From assembly GCF_041435355.1 (NCBI RefSeq), contig NZ_CP108442.1, positions 1,426,001 through 1,490,000 of the forward strand: 64,000 bases of DNA, in the 5' to 3' direction. Source of the stretch: Streptomyces sp. NBC_01276 (GTDB lineage Bacteria; Actinomycetota; Actinomycetes; Streptomycetales; Streptomycetaceae). Within the stretch, counting starts at the first letter, position 1; the number at the start of each line of letters is the position of its first letter. Positions 34,407 to 44,744 of this stretch are shown here, in pieces. Both the position numbers and the translations under genes were made by a program. A model generated the notes under the pieces. It worked only from the letters and a program-made list of their open reading frames with translations, did no database searches and was not told where the DNA came from.

Positions 34407-37271
34407 TTACTCTCCGCTGTCACGAAGCCTCGCCAGCCTGGTCAGCTCCGCGCGCGAGGTGACGTCCAGCTTGGTGAAGGCCCGGCGCAGGTGCGAACTC
34501 ACCGTGTGCGGTGAGAGGGAGAGGTGCTCGGCCGCCTGTCGGTTGCTCAGCCCTCGGGCCACGAGCCGTACCACTCGTGTCTCCGCCGCCGTCAGCTCGG
34601 GCCATTCGCCGGTGAGTCCGGCCGGCGAGGGCCGCCGGCGGACACCGGCGGCCCTCAGGCGCCGGCGCACCCGCGCGCCGTCCCGTTCGGCGCCCGCTCG
34701 CGCATAGAGCGCGAGGGCCGTCTCGAAGTACGGCACCGCTTCGGGCTTGCGGGTGGCCGCCAGTTTGCGTCCGGCGTCCTCCAGTGCCGACGCCCGGGCC
34801 AGCACCCGGGGGCAGTCCTCGTACAGCCGGACGGCGCGTACCAGCCGGCCGAGGTCGTTGTCGAGGAGCCCCCGGGCGTGCGCGGCGGTGGCGGCGAGGA
34901 AGGTGAGGCCGGGGTTGAGCACGGCTCGCCGCTCGGCCAGGGCGACCGCCTGCGCGGCCCGTTCGTGCGCGCCGGCGCGCAGCGCCAGACGGACGAGCAC
35001 CGGGGCGTCGGCAGGGTCGATCAAGCCGGCGTAGGCGGGCCGGTCCGCGGCGGGCGACGCCATCACCTCGTCGAGTTCGGCCATGGCACGGTCGGGCCGG
35101 CCTTCGAAGTCGGCCATCAGTGCCAGCATCCAGGAGCCGAAGTGCCGGACGACGGGTGCGCCGTCGCTCCGCATGCGCCTCGCCTCCGCCGCGTACGCCC
35201 GTGCGGCCCGCTGGTCGCCGGTGTGGAGGGCGACGCGCATCAACACGTACCGGAGTGTGACGTCGGCGAGGTTCCCCGGGCCGGGACCGCCGGTCGCCTC
35301 GGACGCGGCTTCGGCGTCGGCCCGGGCGTCCGTCAGCCGTCCGACGTCCAGAAGTATGCGGGAGCGGGTCATGAGCCACATGCGGGTGGCGGCCGTCCGG
35401 CCCTGCTCCCTGGTGATCCGGATGCCCTCCTCCGCGGCGGCGAGCGCCTCTTCGGTGCGTCCGGTGGTGTTCGACAGGAGAGCGTGCCACAAGGCCTCCG
35501 GCACCCACAGCGAGGTGCTGACGCCCAGGGCGTCGGCCAGCGCGGCGGACCGCTCGGCCTGCCGGAACGCCTCGGCCAGGTCCATGCGATGGAAACTGAC
35601 GGCCGAGCGGACCGTCGTCAACGTGGCCTCGGCGGCACGGTCCCCCGCCGCCGCCGCGGTCTCCCACGCCTCCGCGGCGACCCGCTCGGCCGCCGAGTGC
35701 TCGCCCGACATCGACAGGCCGACAGCGAGCATGGCGAGCAGTCGTCCTCTCGCGGCCAAGGAGATCCCGGGCAGTGCCGCCCCGGCGCGGGCCTGCCGGA
35801 CCGCCTCGGAGAAGTCGAACGACACGGCGAGGCGTGCCAGGGCGAGGCGTATGCGCGCCTCGTCCTCGGGCCCGAGACCGCCGCCCGCCAGTGCGGAGGC
35901 TCCCAGCTCCCACGCCTCGGCGGCCCGGCCCGTCTGCCAGAGCAACGGGATCGTCTCGGCGATGACCCGCGGCCGCTCCGGAGCATGCGCCCCGGTGAGT
36001 TCCAGGGCCTTGAGACTGCGTTCGGCAGCCGGTCCGGGAGCGGTGGCCGCGAGTTCCGCCGCGGCGGTGCGCAGCCGGTCGGCCTCCGCGGCGTTTCCCG
36101 GGCCCGCCGTCCCCGCCGACGGCCCGGGACGGTCGACGGAGGAGGCCGCGCTTCCCGGCGGCAGCCCGGCGAGCTGACGGCGAAGGGCCTGACGCAGGGG
36201 CAGGGGGAGGCCGGCTTCGACCGCCTCGCGGATCAGGTCGTGGCGGAACGCGAGGCGATCGCCGCTCTCGGCGAGCAGATCGGCGTCGAGGGATTCCCGT
36301 ACCGCTGCGATGAGCGCCGCCGAGGACCTGCCGAGCAGTTCGGCCAGCAGCGCGACGGTGACCGGGCCGCCCACGGCCGCCGCCGTCTGCACCAGCTCCC
36401 GTGCCTCACCGGACAGCTGGCCGAGGCGGCGCACGACAGAGGGGAGTTCACGTGGAGCGGGGGGTCCGGCCGACAGCCCGGCCGTGCCGTTCTCGATCGT
36501 CACCGCCTCCTCGGGCAGCGAGCCGAGCAGCTCGACCAGCAACTGCGGCACCCCCTCGGCGCGATGGGCGAGACGGAGGACGTCCCCGTCGGGAGGGGCG
36601 CCCAGGACGTCCTCGGTGATCCGTGCGATCGCCCGCTCCCCGAGCGCCCCGAGGAGCAGCTCGTGCGCGCCCGCCTGGCGGATCCTGTCCAGGGTCGTGC
36701 GCACCCCCGGCGGCACGTTGCCGCCGCGCACGGCGACCAGCCACAGGATCGGGTGCGACGAGAGCCCCGCCGCGAGGGTGTGGAAGGTGAGCAGGGTCAG
36801 GTCGTCGCACCACTGGAGGTCGTCGAGGACGACGAGCAGGGGTCCCTTCCGAGCCGCCGCCCGCAGGCCGTCCCCCATCTCCTGAAGCAGCCAGAACCGC
36901 TGGCCGGGTGTGGTGGCGAGGTCCCGCAGACGCTGGGCGCCCGACAGCGGTTCCTCGCCGGCGAGTACGCCTTCGAGGAGGGGGCCGAGCGGCACGAACT
37001 GTTCGTCGGGGTCCGCCGCCCCTTCGAACACCCGCGTCCCGCGCCGCCTCGCGGCCGCCCCGGCCTCCGCGAGGAGCCTGGACCTGCCGATGCCTGCGGG
37101 ACCCTCGACACGGACGATCCCGCCTTCGCCCCGGTCGAGCGCGTCGAGCCGCGCCTCGATGAACGCCAGTTCGGTGTCCCTGCCGCGGAGGGGTGTCCGC
37201 AGGCCGTCGGGCTCCTCGCGCACGGTCCTTGTCGTCACTCGGTTCACGCTCATTCCGACGGCCTGGGCCAC
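34407..37271 (-). CDS. Large LuxR-family (LAL) ATPase regulator
   Basis: A 954-residue LAL regulator: an AAA-type ATPase at the N-terminus, a long TPR-like helical middle, and a LuxR HTH at the C-terminus (LTAAETRVVRLVARGLSNRQ, SPHTVSSHLRRAFTKLDV). The Walker A reads EGPAGIGRSRLL, with Arg where Lys is expected, while Walker B LLVVLDDLQW is normal. GTG 37271 is used; ATG 37253 is an alternative. No sensing ligand is predictable. It is not tightly linked to neighbours: 88 nt separate its start from the stop of the FMN reductase. Confidence 0.9.
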   Translation of the reverse strand: MAQAVGMSVNRVTTRTVREEPDGLRTPLRGRDTELAFIEARLDALDRGEGGIVRVEGPAGIGRSRLLAEAGAAARRRGTRVFEGAADPDEQFVPLGPLLEGVLAGEEPLSGAQRLRDLATTPGQRFWLLQEMGDGLRAAARKGPLLVVLDDLQWCDDLTLLTFHTLAAGLSSHPILWLVAVRGGNVPPGVRTTLDRIRQAGAHELLLGALGERAIARITEDVLGAPPDGDVLRLAHRAEGVPQLLVELLGSLPEEAVTIENGTAGLSAGPPAPRELPSVVRRLGQLSGEARELVQTAAAVGGPVTVALLAELLGRSSAALIAAVRESLDADLLAESGDRLAFRHDLIREAVEAGLPLPLRQALRRQLAGLPPGSAASSVDRPGPSAGTAGPGNAAEADRLRTAAAELAATAPGPAAERSLKALELTGAHAPERPRVIAETIPLLWQTGRAAEAWELGASALAGGGLGPEDEARIRLALARLAVSFDFSEAVRQARAGAALPGISLAARGRLLAMLAVGLSMSGEHSAAERVAAEAWETAAAAGDRAAEATLTTVRSAVSFHRMDLAEAFRQAERSAALADALGVSTSLWVPEALWHALLSNTTGRTEEALAAAEEGIRITREQGRTAATRMWLMTRSRILLDVGRLTDARADAEAASEATGGPGPGNLADVTLRYVLMRVALHTGDQRAARAYAAEARRMRSDGAPVVRHFGSWMLALMADFEGRPDRAMAELDEVMASPAADRPAYAGLIDPADAPVLVRLALRAGAHERAAQAVALAERRAVLNPGLTFLAATAAHARGLLDNDLGRLVRAVRLYEDCPRVLARASALEDAGRKLAATRKPEAVPYFETALALYARAGAERDGARVRRRLRAAGVRRRPSPAGLTGEWPELTAAETRVVRLVARGLSNRQAAEHLSLSPHTVSSHLRRAFTKLDVTSRAELTRLARLRDSGE

Positions 37272-37358
37272 ACGGGACGGGCTCGGTCCTCGTGCGGTAC
37301 GGCGGAACAGTATGGACCATGTGCACCACCCCGCCGTCGGCCGGCCCGGGGACCCCTC

Positions 37359-37973
37359 TCAGTCGAAGCGCAGGTCGGCCAGTTGCCGTTCGAGGACCGT
37401 GACGTCGTCCTCGGGCTCCTCTCCGACCGGGCGCGCCGCCATGAGCGCGGCGAGTTCGGCGCCCGCGCGGCGGACGCGGCCGGGCAGGCCGTCGGTGTAC
37501 TCGTCTCCGCCCGAGCCCCAGTCCCCGGAGGCCGCGAACACGGCGGTGGGGACGACGACGGCGCGGAGATGGGCGAAGAGCGGGCGCACGGCGTGCTCCA
37601 GGACCAGGGAGTGGCGGGCGGTACCGCCCGTCGCCGCGATCAGGGCCGGCTTCCCGGTGAGGGCATCCGGATCGATGACATCGAAGAAGGACTTGAAGAG
37701 ACCGCTGTAGGAGGCCGCGAACACGGGGGTCACGACGATCAGACCGTCGGCCGCCGTCACCGCGTCGATCGCGGAGCTCAGTCGTGGCGGTGGGAACCCG
37801 GTCACGAGGTGGTCGGCGATGTCGCCGGCCAGTTCGCGCAGCTCCACGACCTCGGTCGATGGCGCCCGCCCCCGGGCGGCGAGTTCGTCGCGGGCCGATG
37901 CGGCCAGCCGGTCCGCGAGCAGGCGGGTGGAGGAGGGGGTGCTCAGCCCCGCGGAGACGACGGTCAGCTTCAC
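37359..37973 (-). CDS. NADPH-dependent FMN reductase (CE1759-type)
   Basis: A 204-residue flavodoxin-like reductase: KLTVVSAGLSTPSSTRLLAD is the phosphate-binding loop and VVTPVFAASYSGLFKSFFDV the conserved second motif of the SsuE/CE1759 group. GTG 37973 overlaps the stop of the LLM monooxygenase gene (GTGA), so the two are translationally coupled; the reductase supplies reduced FMN to the monooxygenase. This partner order is the one I remember for the CE1758/CE1759 pair. Confidence 0.92.
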   Translation of the reverse strand: MKLTVVSAGLSTPSSTRLLADRLAASARDELAARGRAPSTEVVELRELAGDIADHLVTGFPPPRLSSAIDAVTAADGLIVVTPVFAASYSGLFKSFFDVIDPDALTGKPALIAATGGTARHSLVLEHAVRPLFAHLRAVVVPTAVFAASGDWGSGGDEYTDGLPGRVRRAGAELAALMAARPVGEEPEDDVTVLERQLADLRFD

Positions 37974-39055
37974 GCGGCGGACACCTCCCGGAGGGCTCGG
38001 AGGGACGTGTGCGTGGGGGCGTCCGGCACGCCGGCCGGACGCCCCTTCGCGAATTCCCGCCGCAGCACGGGCACGACCTCTTCGCCGAGGATGTCGAGCT
38101 GTTCCAGGACGGTCTTCAGGGGCAGGCCCGCGTGGTCCATCAGGAACAGCTGGCGCTGGTAGTCGCCGACGGTCTCCCGGAAGGACAGGGTCCGCTCGAT
38201 GACCTGCTGGGGAGAGCCCACCGTCAGCGGGGTCTGCTCGGTGAAGTCCTCCAGCGACGGTCCGTGGCCGTACACCGGCGCGTTGTCGAAGTAGGGCCGG
38301 AACTCCCGTACGGCGTCTTGGGAGTTCTCGCGCATGAAGACCTGGCCGCCCAGGCCGACGACGGCGTCCTCGGGCCGGCCGTGACCGTGGTGCGCGAACC
38401 GGCGCCGGTAGAGCAGCACCATGCGCCGGGTGTGGTCGGCCGGCCAGAAGATGTTGTTGTGGAAGAAGCCGTCTCCGTAGAAGGCGGCCTGCTCCGCGAC
38501 CTCGGGGGACCTGATGGATCCGTGCCAGACGAAGGGCGGGACGCCGTCCAGGGGCCGCGGTGTCGAGGTGAAGGCCTGGAGCGGCGTACGGAACGTGCCC
38601 TCCCAGTCCACGACGTCCTCGCGCCACAGCCGGCGCAGCAACGCGTAGTTCTCCTTGGCGAGGTTGATTCCCTGGCGGATGTCCTGGCCGAACCACGGGT
38701 ACACGGGACCGGTGTTGCCGCGGCCCAGCATGAGGTCGACCCGGCCGTCGGCCAGGTGCTGGAGCATCGCGTAGTCCTCGGCGATCTTCACCGGGTCGTT
38801 GGTGGTGATCAGCGTCGTGGACGTGGACAGGATCAGCTTCCGCGTGCGTGCGGCGATGTAGCCGAGCATGGTGGTCGGCGACGACGGTACGAACGGCGGG
38901 TTGTGGTGCTCGCCGGTCGCGAAGACGTCCAGGCCGACCTCCTCGGCCTTGAGCGCGATGGCGACCATCGCCTTGATGCGCTCGCGTTCGGTCGGAGTGC
39001 GGCCGTCGGTGGGGTCGGGGGTCACGTCCCCGACGGTGAAGATGCCGAACTGCAT
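37970..39055 (-). CDS. Luciferase-like (LLM) flavin-dependent monooxygenase, CE1758-type
   Basis: A 361-residue bacterial-luciferase-fold oxygenase beginning MQFGIFTVGDVTPDP, with VGLDVFATGEHHNPPFVPSS and RVDLMLGRGNTGPVYPWFG as family hallmarks. It would use reduced FMN and O2 to oxidise an unknown organic substrate. AGGAGAG precedes ATG 39055. The reductase gene overlaps its stop. A hairpin terminator separates it from the upstream hydrolase gene, so the pair probably has its own promoter in the short gap. Confidence 0.93.
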   Translation of the reverse strand: MQFGIFTVGDVTPDPTDGRTPTERERIKAMVAIALKAEEVGLDVFATGEHHNPPFVPSSPTTMLGYIAARTRKLILSTSTTLITTNDPVKIAEDYAMLQHLADGRVDLMLGRGNTGPVYPWFGQDIRQGINLAKENYALLRRLWREDVVDWEGTFRTPLQAFTSTPRPLDGVPPFVWHGSIRSPEVAEQAAFYGDGFFHNNIFWPADHTRRMVLLYRRRFAHHGHGRPEDAVVGLGGQVFMRENSQDAVREFRPYFDNAPVYGHGPSLEDFTEQTPLTVGSPQQVIERTLSFRETVGDYQRQLFLMDHAGLPLKTVLEQLDILGEEVVPVLRREFAKGRPAGVPDAPTHTSLRALREVSAA

Positions 39056-39080
39056 GGGTGTCTGCTCTCCTGAGCTCGTC

Positions 39081-39101
39081 CGGTTCCCGCGCCGGGAACC
39101 G
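39081..39101. terminator. Minor hairpin between hydrolase and LLM genes
   Basis: An 8-bp perfect stem (CGGTTCCC with its complement) and 5-nt loop, just beyond the larger hairpin at 39106. Together they may form a tandem terminator. Confidence 0.45.
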
Positions 39102-39105
39102 GGGG

Positions 39106-39141
39106 CCGGGTGACGCCGGGGGCTCCTCCGGCGTCACCCGG
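39106..39141 (-). terminator. Hairpin terminator of the haloperoxidase-like gene
   Basis: A perfect 14-bp stem (CCGGGTGACGCCGG and its complement) with an 8-nt loop, starting 17 nt after the stop at 39159 on the minus strand. Confidence 0.8.
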
Positions 39142-39158
39142 CGGCCGACAGTGGTTCG

Positions 39159-40055
<897 letters not shown>

Positions 40056-40129
40056 TCACGCTAGGACCGGTCCCGCACCTCCTGTTGCCGTACCGCGCAC
40101 CACACCTGGCACGGGGGCGCAGAGGTCGC

Positions 40130-42898
40130 TCAACCGCCGGTGGCCGTTGCGGCGTCGTCCTCCGCGAGGACGATCCGGGCCAGGTGGACCCGCGAGCGCA
40201 CCGCGAGCTTGCGGAAGATCGACGCCAGATGGGTGCTGACCGTATGCGGGGAGACGACGAGGGCCTCAGCGGCCGACCGGTTGGTGTGGCCCGCGGCGAT
40301 CAACCGGGCCACCTTGCGTTCCGAGGCCGTGAGCGCGTCCCAGCCCTGGTCGGCGCGTGGCCGCAGGTGTCCGGTGCGCCGGCCGGGGCGGCTTGTGGCC
40401 CGTTCCAGTGCGGCCCGGACCCGGTCGGCCTCGGCGTCGGCCCCCGCCTGGGCGTAGATGTCGTACGCCCTGGTCAGGGCAGGTGTCGCAGCGGCTTCGC
40501 CCAAGGTCAGCAGCGCGCGCCCGAGGTCGGCGGACGCGGCGGCGAGAGGCAGCGGCCGGGGGCCGCTGAGGAGGATGCGGACCGCCCGCTCCAGGAGTCC
40601 GTGGTCGGCGTTCACCAGGGCGGCCGCGTGGGAGGCCGTCCCCTGGGCGGTCGGCACGGTGGGGTGGCGGGCGGCGTGTTCGGCGGCCTGGGCGGCGAGG
40701 TCCTCGGCCAGCTTCCGGTCCCCGCCGCGCAGGGCGATCCGCACGGCCTGGACGACATGGGGGCGCAGGAGCCGCCACCGGAGGAAGGGGTGGTCCCTCT
40801 GTACGGACCGGACCAGTTCGGCCGCTGCCGCGTGGTCGCCGTCGGAATCCGCGACGACGGCCTCGAAGTACCGGTGCGTGGCGTGGTTGCCCGTGTTCGG
40901 CCGGTCGGCCACGGTCGCCCTCACGACGTCCAGGTGTTCCCGCGCGGCTTCGCGGTCGCCGCGCAGCATCGCGAGGAGACCGCGGTTGACGCGGATGTTG
41001 ACCAGGTTGCCGGGCACGTGGAGGTCCGCTTCGAGCCGCTCGGCGGTGACGAAGTCGGCGTCCGCGTCGTCGAGCCGGCCGAGTCCCATGTTCAGGGTTC
41101 CCTGGGCCCAGATCAGCATCGCGGGGCGCAGGGGAGCGTCGCCCGCGGTCCGGAGCAGTCGCCGTACGGTCTCGAAGTCGTCGATGTGGATCCGGGCGAC
41201 GGCCTCCTCGGGGAGGAAGGCCGTGTCGAACACGCTCAGGACCGTGTGGTGTTCGACGGCGGCGGCGCAGTCGCCGGCGTTGAGCGCGATCTCGCCGAGG
41301 CCCCAGAGCGCGAGGACGCGGGCCTCCCGGTCACCGGCCCGCTCCGCCTCGGCGAGCGCTCGTTCGCCGGTCTCGCGGGCGGCCCCGAGGTCGCTCCCGC
41401 GGGACCGGGCCAGGGCCTGCCGGGCGGTGAGCCGGGCGCGGATCGCCGGGTCGGTGACGGCTGCCAGCGCTGCCGTCGAGCGGCGGGTCAGCTCGTGGAC
41501 GTCGTCGAGGTGCCACAGGGTGTCGCCGAGTACGGACTGCAGACGGGCGAAGACGTCCAGGGGCGGCTGCCGGGCGAGCAGCGCGTCGCCGGTGGCCCGT
41601 GCCCGGGTGTACCGGCCCGCGCGGGTCAGCGCGACGACGGCCCGTTCTCCCACGTCGAACAGCATGGGCGCGTGGGCCGGTACGAGTTCCAGGGCGCGTA
41701 CGGCCAGGTCGGCGGCGAGGTCGGGCATCACGGCGATCACGTCCTGGGCGGCCGTGCCGAGCAGCCCGACCGCCTCCAGGTCGCCGGGGTCGGCGCTCTT
41801 CAGCAGATGCGGGACCGCGTCGCCGGAGCTCCGGCCCGCCGCGACGAGCCGGCTCGCGGCCTCCCGGTGCAGCGCCCGGCGCACGGAGGGGGCGAGGTCG
41901 GCGTACACCGCCTGGCGGAGCAGGTCGTGGCGGAACAGGAGGCGTTCGCCGTCGTCGTGGAGGAGGGCGGCTGCGATCGCCTCGTCCACTTCGGTGCTGA
42001 GTCCGGAGGCGGGCCGGCCGCACAGGGCGGCGGCGTCCGCGAGCGAGAACGCGCGGCCGAGTACCGAGCCGATCCGCAGGAAGTGGAGGGTGTCCGGCCG
42101 GAGGTCGGCCAGTCGGCCGCGTACGCCCAGGACCAGCCGCTCGGGCGGTTCCGGCCGGTCCGCGCCCGATGCCGCGATGCCCGAGAGCATCTCGGCCGCG
42201 AGGAAGGGATTGCCTCCGGCCCCGTCGAGGAGCTCCTCGACCTGCGCGGGCAGGTCAGCGCCGAGGATGTCGCGTGCCAGCTCGGCCAGGGCCGTCCCGG
42301 ACAGCGGCCGCAGGGGGAGGGTCGTCGTCCGCGGCCCGTGCCCGTACAGTTCCGGGTCGTTCCTGCCCGCGAGCAGCCACAGGACCGGGGAGCCGAGCAG
42401 CCGTGCCGGCATGACGCTCAGGGCGAACCGGCTCAGCGGGTCGGCCCATTGGACGTCGTCGACCGCGATCAGTACGGGCGTGCCCGCCGAGCGCTCCTCG
42501 ATCAGCTGGGCCAGCCGTTCGACGAGCCAGATGCGCTGGTCGTGGTGGCCGGCGAGGTCTGCGAAGTCCGTACGGGCCAGCAGGGGCGGGTCACCGTGCA
42601 GGAGACCCGAGGCCAGTGAGGCGAGGGGTGCCAGCTCGTGCAGTTCCTCGGCGCGTCCATGGCTGACGAGGAATCCATGGGCCCGTGCGATCGAGACGGT
42701 CTCCTGCAGCAGTACGGTCTTCCCGATCCCGGGCTCGCCCAGGAGGACCGCGATCGCTCCGCCCTCGCCGTCGCGCACCGCCTCGACCAGGGCGCGCAGC
42801 CGCTCCAGCTCGGCTTCGCGGCCCCTCAGCCCGGGCCGGCTCGACCCCTCGCTCCCGGGCGCCGCCACGCGTTCTGCCCCGGTCCGGTCGGAGCTCAT
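40130..42898 (-). CDS. Large LuxR-family (LAL) ATPase regulator, coupled to the ABC operon
   Basis: A 922-residue LAL regulator: intact Walker A LLGEPGIGKTVLL and Walker B VLIAVDDVQWAD, helical TPR-like middle, LuxR HTH at the end (LTASERKVARLIAAGHTNRS, SPHTVSTHLASIFRKLAV). ATG 42898 overlaps the permease stop (ATGA), and the gene is the last of a four-gene unit with a lipoprotein and two permeases. It may therefore sense transport or the imported sugar and control the operon; MalT is a precedent for a LAL regulator binding a sugar. Confidence 0.93.
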   Translation of the reverse strand: MSSDRTGAERVAAPGSEGSSRPGLRGREAELERLRALVEAVRDGEGGAIAVLLGEPGIGKTVLLQETVSIARAHGFLVSHGRAEELHELAPLASLASGLLHGDPPLLARTDFADLAGHHDQRIWLVERLAQLIEERSAGTPVLIAVDDVQWADPLSRFALSVMPARLLGSPVLWLLAGRNDPELYGHGPRTTTLPLRPLSGTALAELARDILGADLPAQVEELLDGAGGNPFLAAEMLSGIAASGADRPEPPERLVLGVRGRLADLRPDTLHFLRIGSVLGRAFSLADAAALCGRPASGLSTEVDEAIAAALLHDDGERLLFRHDLLRQAVYADLAPSVRRALHREAASRLVAAGRSSGDAVPHLLKSADPGDLEAVGLLGTAAQDVIAVMPDLAADLAVRALELVPAHAPMLFDVGERAVVALTRAGRYTRARATGDALLARQPPLDVFARLQSVLGDTLWHLDDVHELTRRSTAALAAVTDPAIRARLTARQALARSRGSDLGAARETGERALAEAERAGDREARVLALWGLGEIALNAGDCAAAVEHHTVLSVFDTAFLPEEAVARIHIDDFETVRRLLRTAGDAPLRPAMLIWAQGTLNMGLGRLDDADADFVTAERLEADLHVPGNLVNIRVNRGLLAMLRGDREAAREHLDVVRATVADRPNTGNHATHRYFEAVVADSDGDHAAAAELVRSVQRDHPFLRWRLLRPHVVQAVRIALRGGDRKLAEDLAAQAAEHAARHPTVPTAQGTASHAAALVNADHGLLERAVRILLSGPRPLPLAAASADLGRALLTLGEAAATPALTRAYDIYAQAGADAEADRVRAALERATSRPGRRTGHLRPRADQGWDALTASERKVARLIAAGHTNRSAAEALVVSPHTVSTHLASIFRKLAVRSRVHLARIVLAEDDAATATGG

Positions 42899-43782
42899 CC
42901 CTTGACCGATCCGGCCAGCAGTCCCCGTGCGAAGTGCCGCCGGAGGCAGAAGAAGACGAGCAGCGGGACGAACGCCGCCACGAAGGCACCCGCGGTGAGC
43001 CGCTGCCACTCGTTGCCGTACGTCCCGGCCATGCTCGCCAGTCTGACCGTCACCGGTGCGGTCTCGGCCGTTCCGCCGGACAGCGTCAGTGCCACGAGGA
43101 GGTCGTTCCAGACCCAGATGAACTGGATGACCGCGAAGGTGACCAGGGCCGGGCGGGTCAGGGGCAGCACGATCCGGAGCAGCAGCGTCCCGTGCGACGC
43201 GCCGTCGACGCGGGCGGCTTCGATCAGGTCCCGGGGCAGCCCTGCCAGGAAGTTGTGCAGGAGGAACACCGCGAACGGCAGCGCGAAGACCGTGTGGGCG
43301 AACCAGACCTGGCCGAACCGCGCGGGGCCGGTGAGGTGCCACGCGGGCAGGAACAGCCAGCCCCGGGAGAAGAGCCTCAGGAGAGGGACGAGCGCCATCT
43401 GGAGCGGCACGGCCTGGAGGGCGAAGATACCGACGACGAGCGCGTCCCGTCCCCTGAAGTCGATCCAGGCCAGGGCGTACGCCGCGAAGAAGGCCAGGAC
43501 CAGCGGGAACAGCACCGAGGGAAGGGTGATGACGACGGAGTTGACGAGGTACTCCACGAGCCGCCCCGACCCGTTGCCGCCGCCGGACAGCACCTCGCCG
43601 TAGTTGTCGAGCGTGAGGTGGGGCGTGCCGAACAGCGTCCACCAGCCCGTCGTCTTGATCTCCTCCTCGGGGCGGAAGGAGGAGAGCAGGAGACCGAGGG
43701 TCGGCGTCGTCCAGAAGACCGCGATCACCACGGCGACCGACGTGAGGGCGCGGGAGGCAAGACGTTCCCGGACGCCGTTCAC
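42895..43782 (-). CDS. Carbohydrate ABC transporter permease (MalG-type)
   Basis: A 295-residue inner-membrane permease with six predicted helices. The EAA loop EAARVDGASHGTLLLRIVLP and the MalG-like C-terminus mark it as the CUT1 second permease. GTG 43782 overlaps the previous permease stop (GTGA), and its own stop overlaps the LAL gene start. The periplasmic loop after helix 1 carries FRPEEEIKTTGWW. No ATPase gene is present, so a shared ATPase such as MsiK is presumed. Confidence 0.95.
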   Translation of the reverse strand: MNGVRERLASRALTSVAVVIAVFWTTPTLGLLLSSFRPEEEIKTTGWWTLFGTPHLTLDNYGEVLSGGGNGSGRLVEYLVNSVVITLPSVLFPLVLAFFAAYALAWIDFRGRDALVVGIFALQAVPLQMALVPLLRLFSRGWLFLPAWHLTGPARFGQVWFAHTVFALPFAVFLLHNFLAGLPRDLIEAARVDGASHGTLLLRIVLPLTRPALVTFAVIQFIWVWNDLLVALTLSGGTAETAPVTVRLASMAGTYGNEWQRLTAGAFVAAFVPLLVFFCLRRHFARGLLAGSVKG

Positions 43783-44744
43783 CCCGCCCTCCGCCGCGCC
43801 CGGACCTGGTGGGCGACGAAGGGGATGACGAGGACGAAGAGGAGTACGGCGAGCGCCGCACCGCGGCCCGTCTCGCCGTAGCGGAAGGCCTGGTCGTACA
43901 TCTCGTGGGCGATGACGCCCGTGCCGAACTGTCCACCGGTCATGGTCTTGACGATGTCGAAGGCCTTGAAGGTGCCGATCGCCTGGGCGAGGACCACGAC
44001 GAGCAGCGTGGGCCTGATCGACGGCATGGTGATCCGCCAGAAGATCTGCCGGGGGGACGCGCCGTCGAGTCGGGCCGCCTCCGTCAGCTCACCGGGAACG
44101 GCCCTGATCGCGCCGGCCAGCAGGACGGCCGCGAAGCCCGCCTGTGTCCACACCATCGCCACCATGAGGAACAGGACGTTCCAGGGAGGGTCGGCGAGCC
44201 ATTGCCGCGGTTCGCCGCCGAGGGCGACGACGAGCTGGTTCAGCAGCCCGATCTGCCCGCCCTCCGCGGGACGGTAGGCATAGACGAACTTCCAGACGAC
44301 ACCCGCGCCGACGGAGGAGATCGCCATCGGCGTCAGGACGAGGGACAGCGCGAACGCTCTGAAACGCGAGCGTACGACGGCCGCCGCGTAGAGGAGACCG
44401 ACCGCGGTCGCCGTCAGCGGCACGAGCACCACCCACGCCAGGGTGTTGCGCAGCGCCACCAGCGCCCGAGGGTCGGTGACCATCCACTCGTAGTTGTCGA
44501 ACCCGGCCCACGCGTCTCCCCCGCTGTCGGTGAACGACAGCGCCAGGGTGCGCAGACCGGGCAGGAGGAGACCGATCGTGAGCAGCAGCAGCGCGGGGGC
44601 CAGCAGGAGCAGGGCCGCGGCCCTGCTCCGTCCCGGCCCCCGGTGCAGCGCCAGCAGGATCAGGGAGACCACCGCCGCGAAGGCGGCGACGCCCTGGAGC
44701 AGGTACAGCAGCTTGGGCTGCTGGGCGACGGCGTCGAACGACAT
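43779..44744 (-). CDS. Carbohydrate ABC transporter permease (MalF-type)
   Basis: A 321-residue permease from ATG 44744, which overlaps the binding-protein stop (TGATG). It has an extra N-terminal helix (LLYLLQGVAAFAAVVSLILL), as in MalF/LacF-type partners, and the EAA loop TEAARLDGASPRQIFWRITM. It pairs with the permease at 42895 to form the channel. The end ARRRAG is basic and cytosolic. Confidence 0.95.
   Translation of the reverse strand: MSFDAVAQQPKLLYLLQGVAAFAAVVSLILLALHRGPGRSRAAALLLLAPALLLLTIGLLLPGLRTLALSFTDSGGDAWAGFDNYEWMVTDPRALVALRNTLAWVVLVPLTATAVGLLYAAAVVRSRFRAFALSLVLTPMAISSVGAGVVWKFVYAYRPAEGGQIGLLNQLVVALGGEPRQWLADPPWNVLFLMVAMVWTQAGFAAVLLAGAIRAVPGELTEAARLDGASPRQIFWRITMPSIRPTLLVVVLAQAIGTFKAFDIVKTMTGGQFGTGVIAHEMYDQAFRYGETGRGAALAVLLFVLVIPFVAHQVRARRRAG

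Noticed and set aside
34524..38162. 1,212-codon plus-strand open frame
   Set aside because: Spans the complement of two real minus-strand genes and their gap; composition is a codon-position artefact and no domain is visible.
40085..42619. Large plus-strand open frame opposite the second LAL regulator
   Set aside because: The LAL regulator has Walker A, Walker B and HTH motifs; the opposite frame has none.
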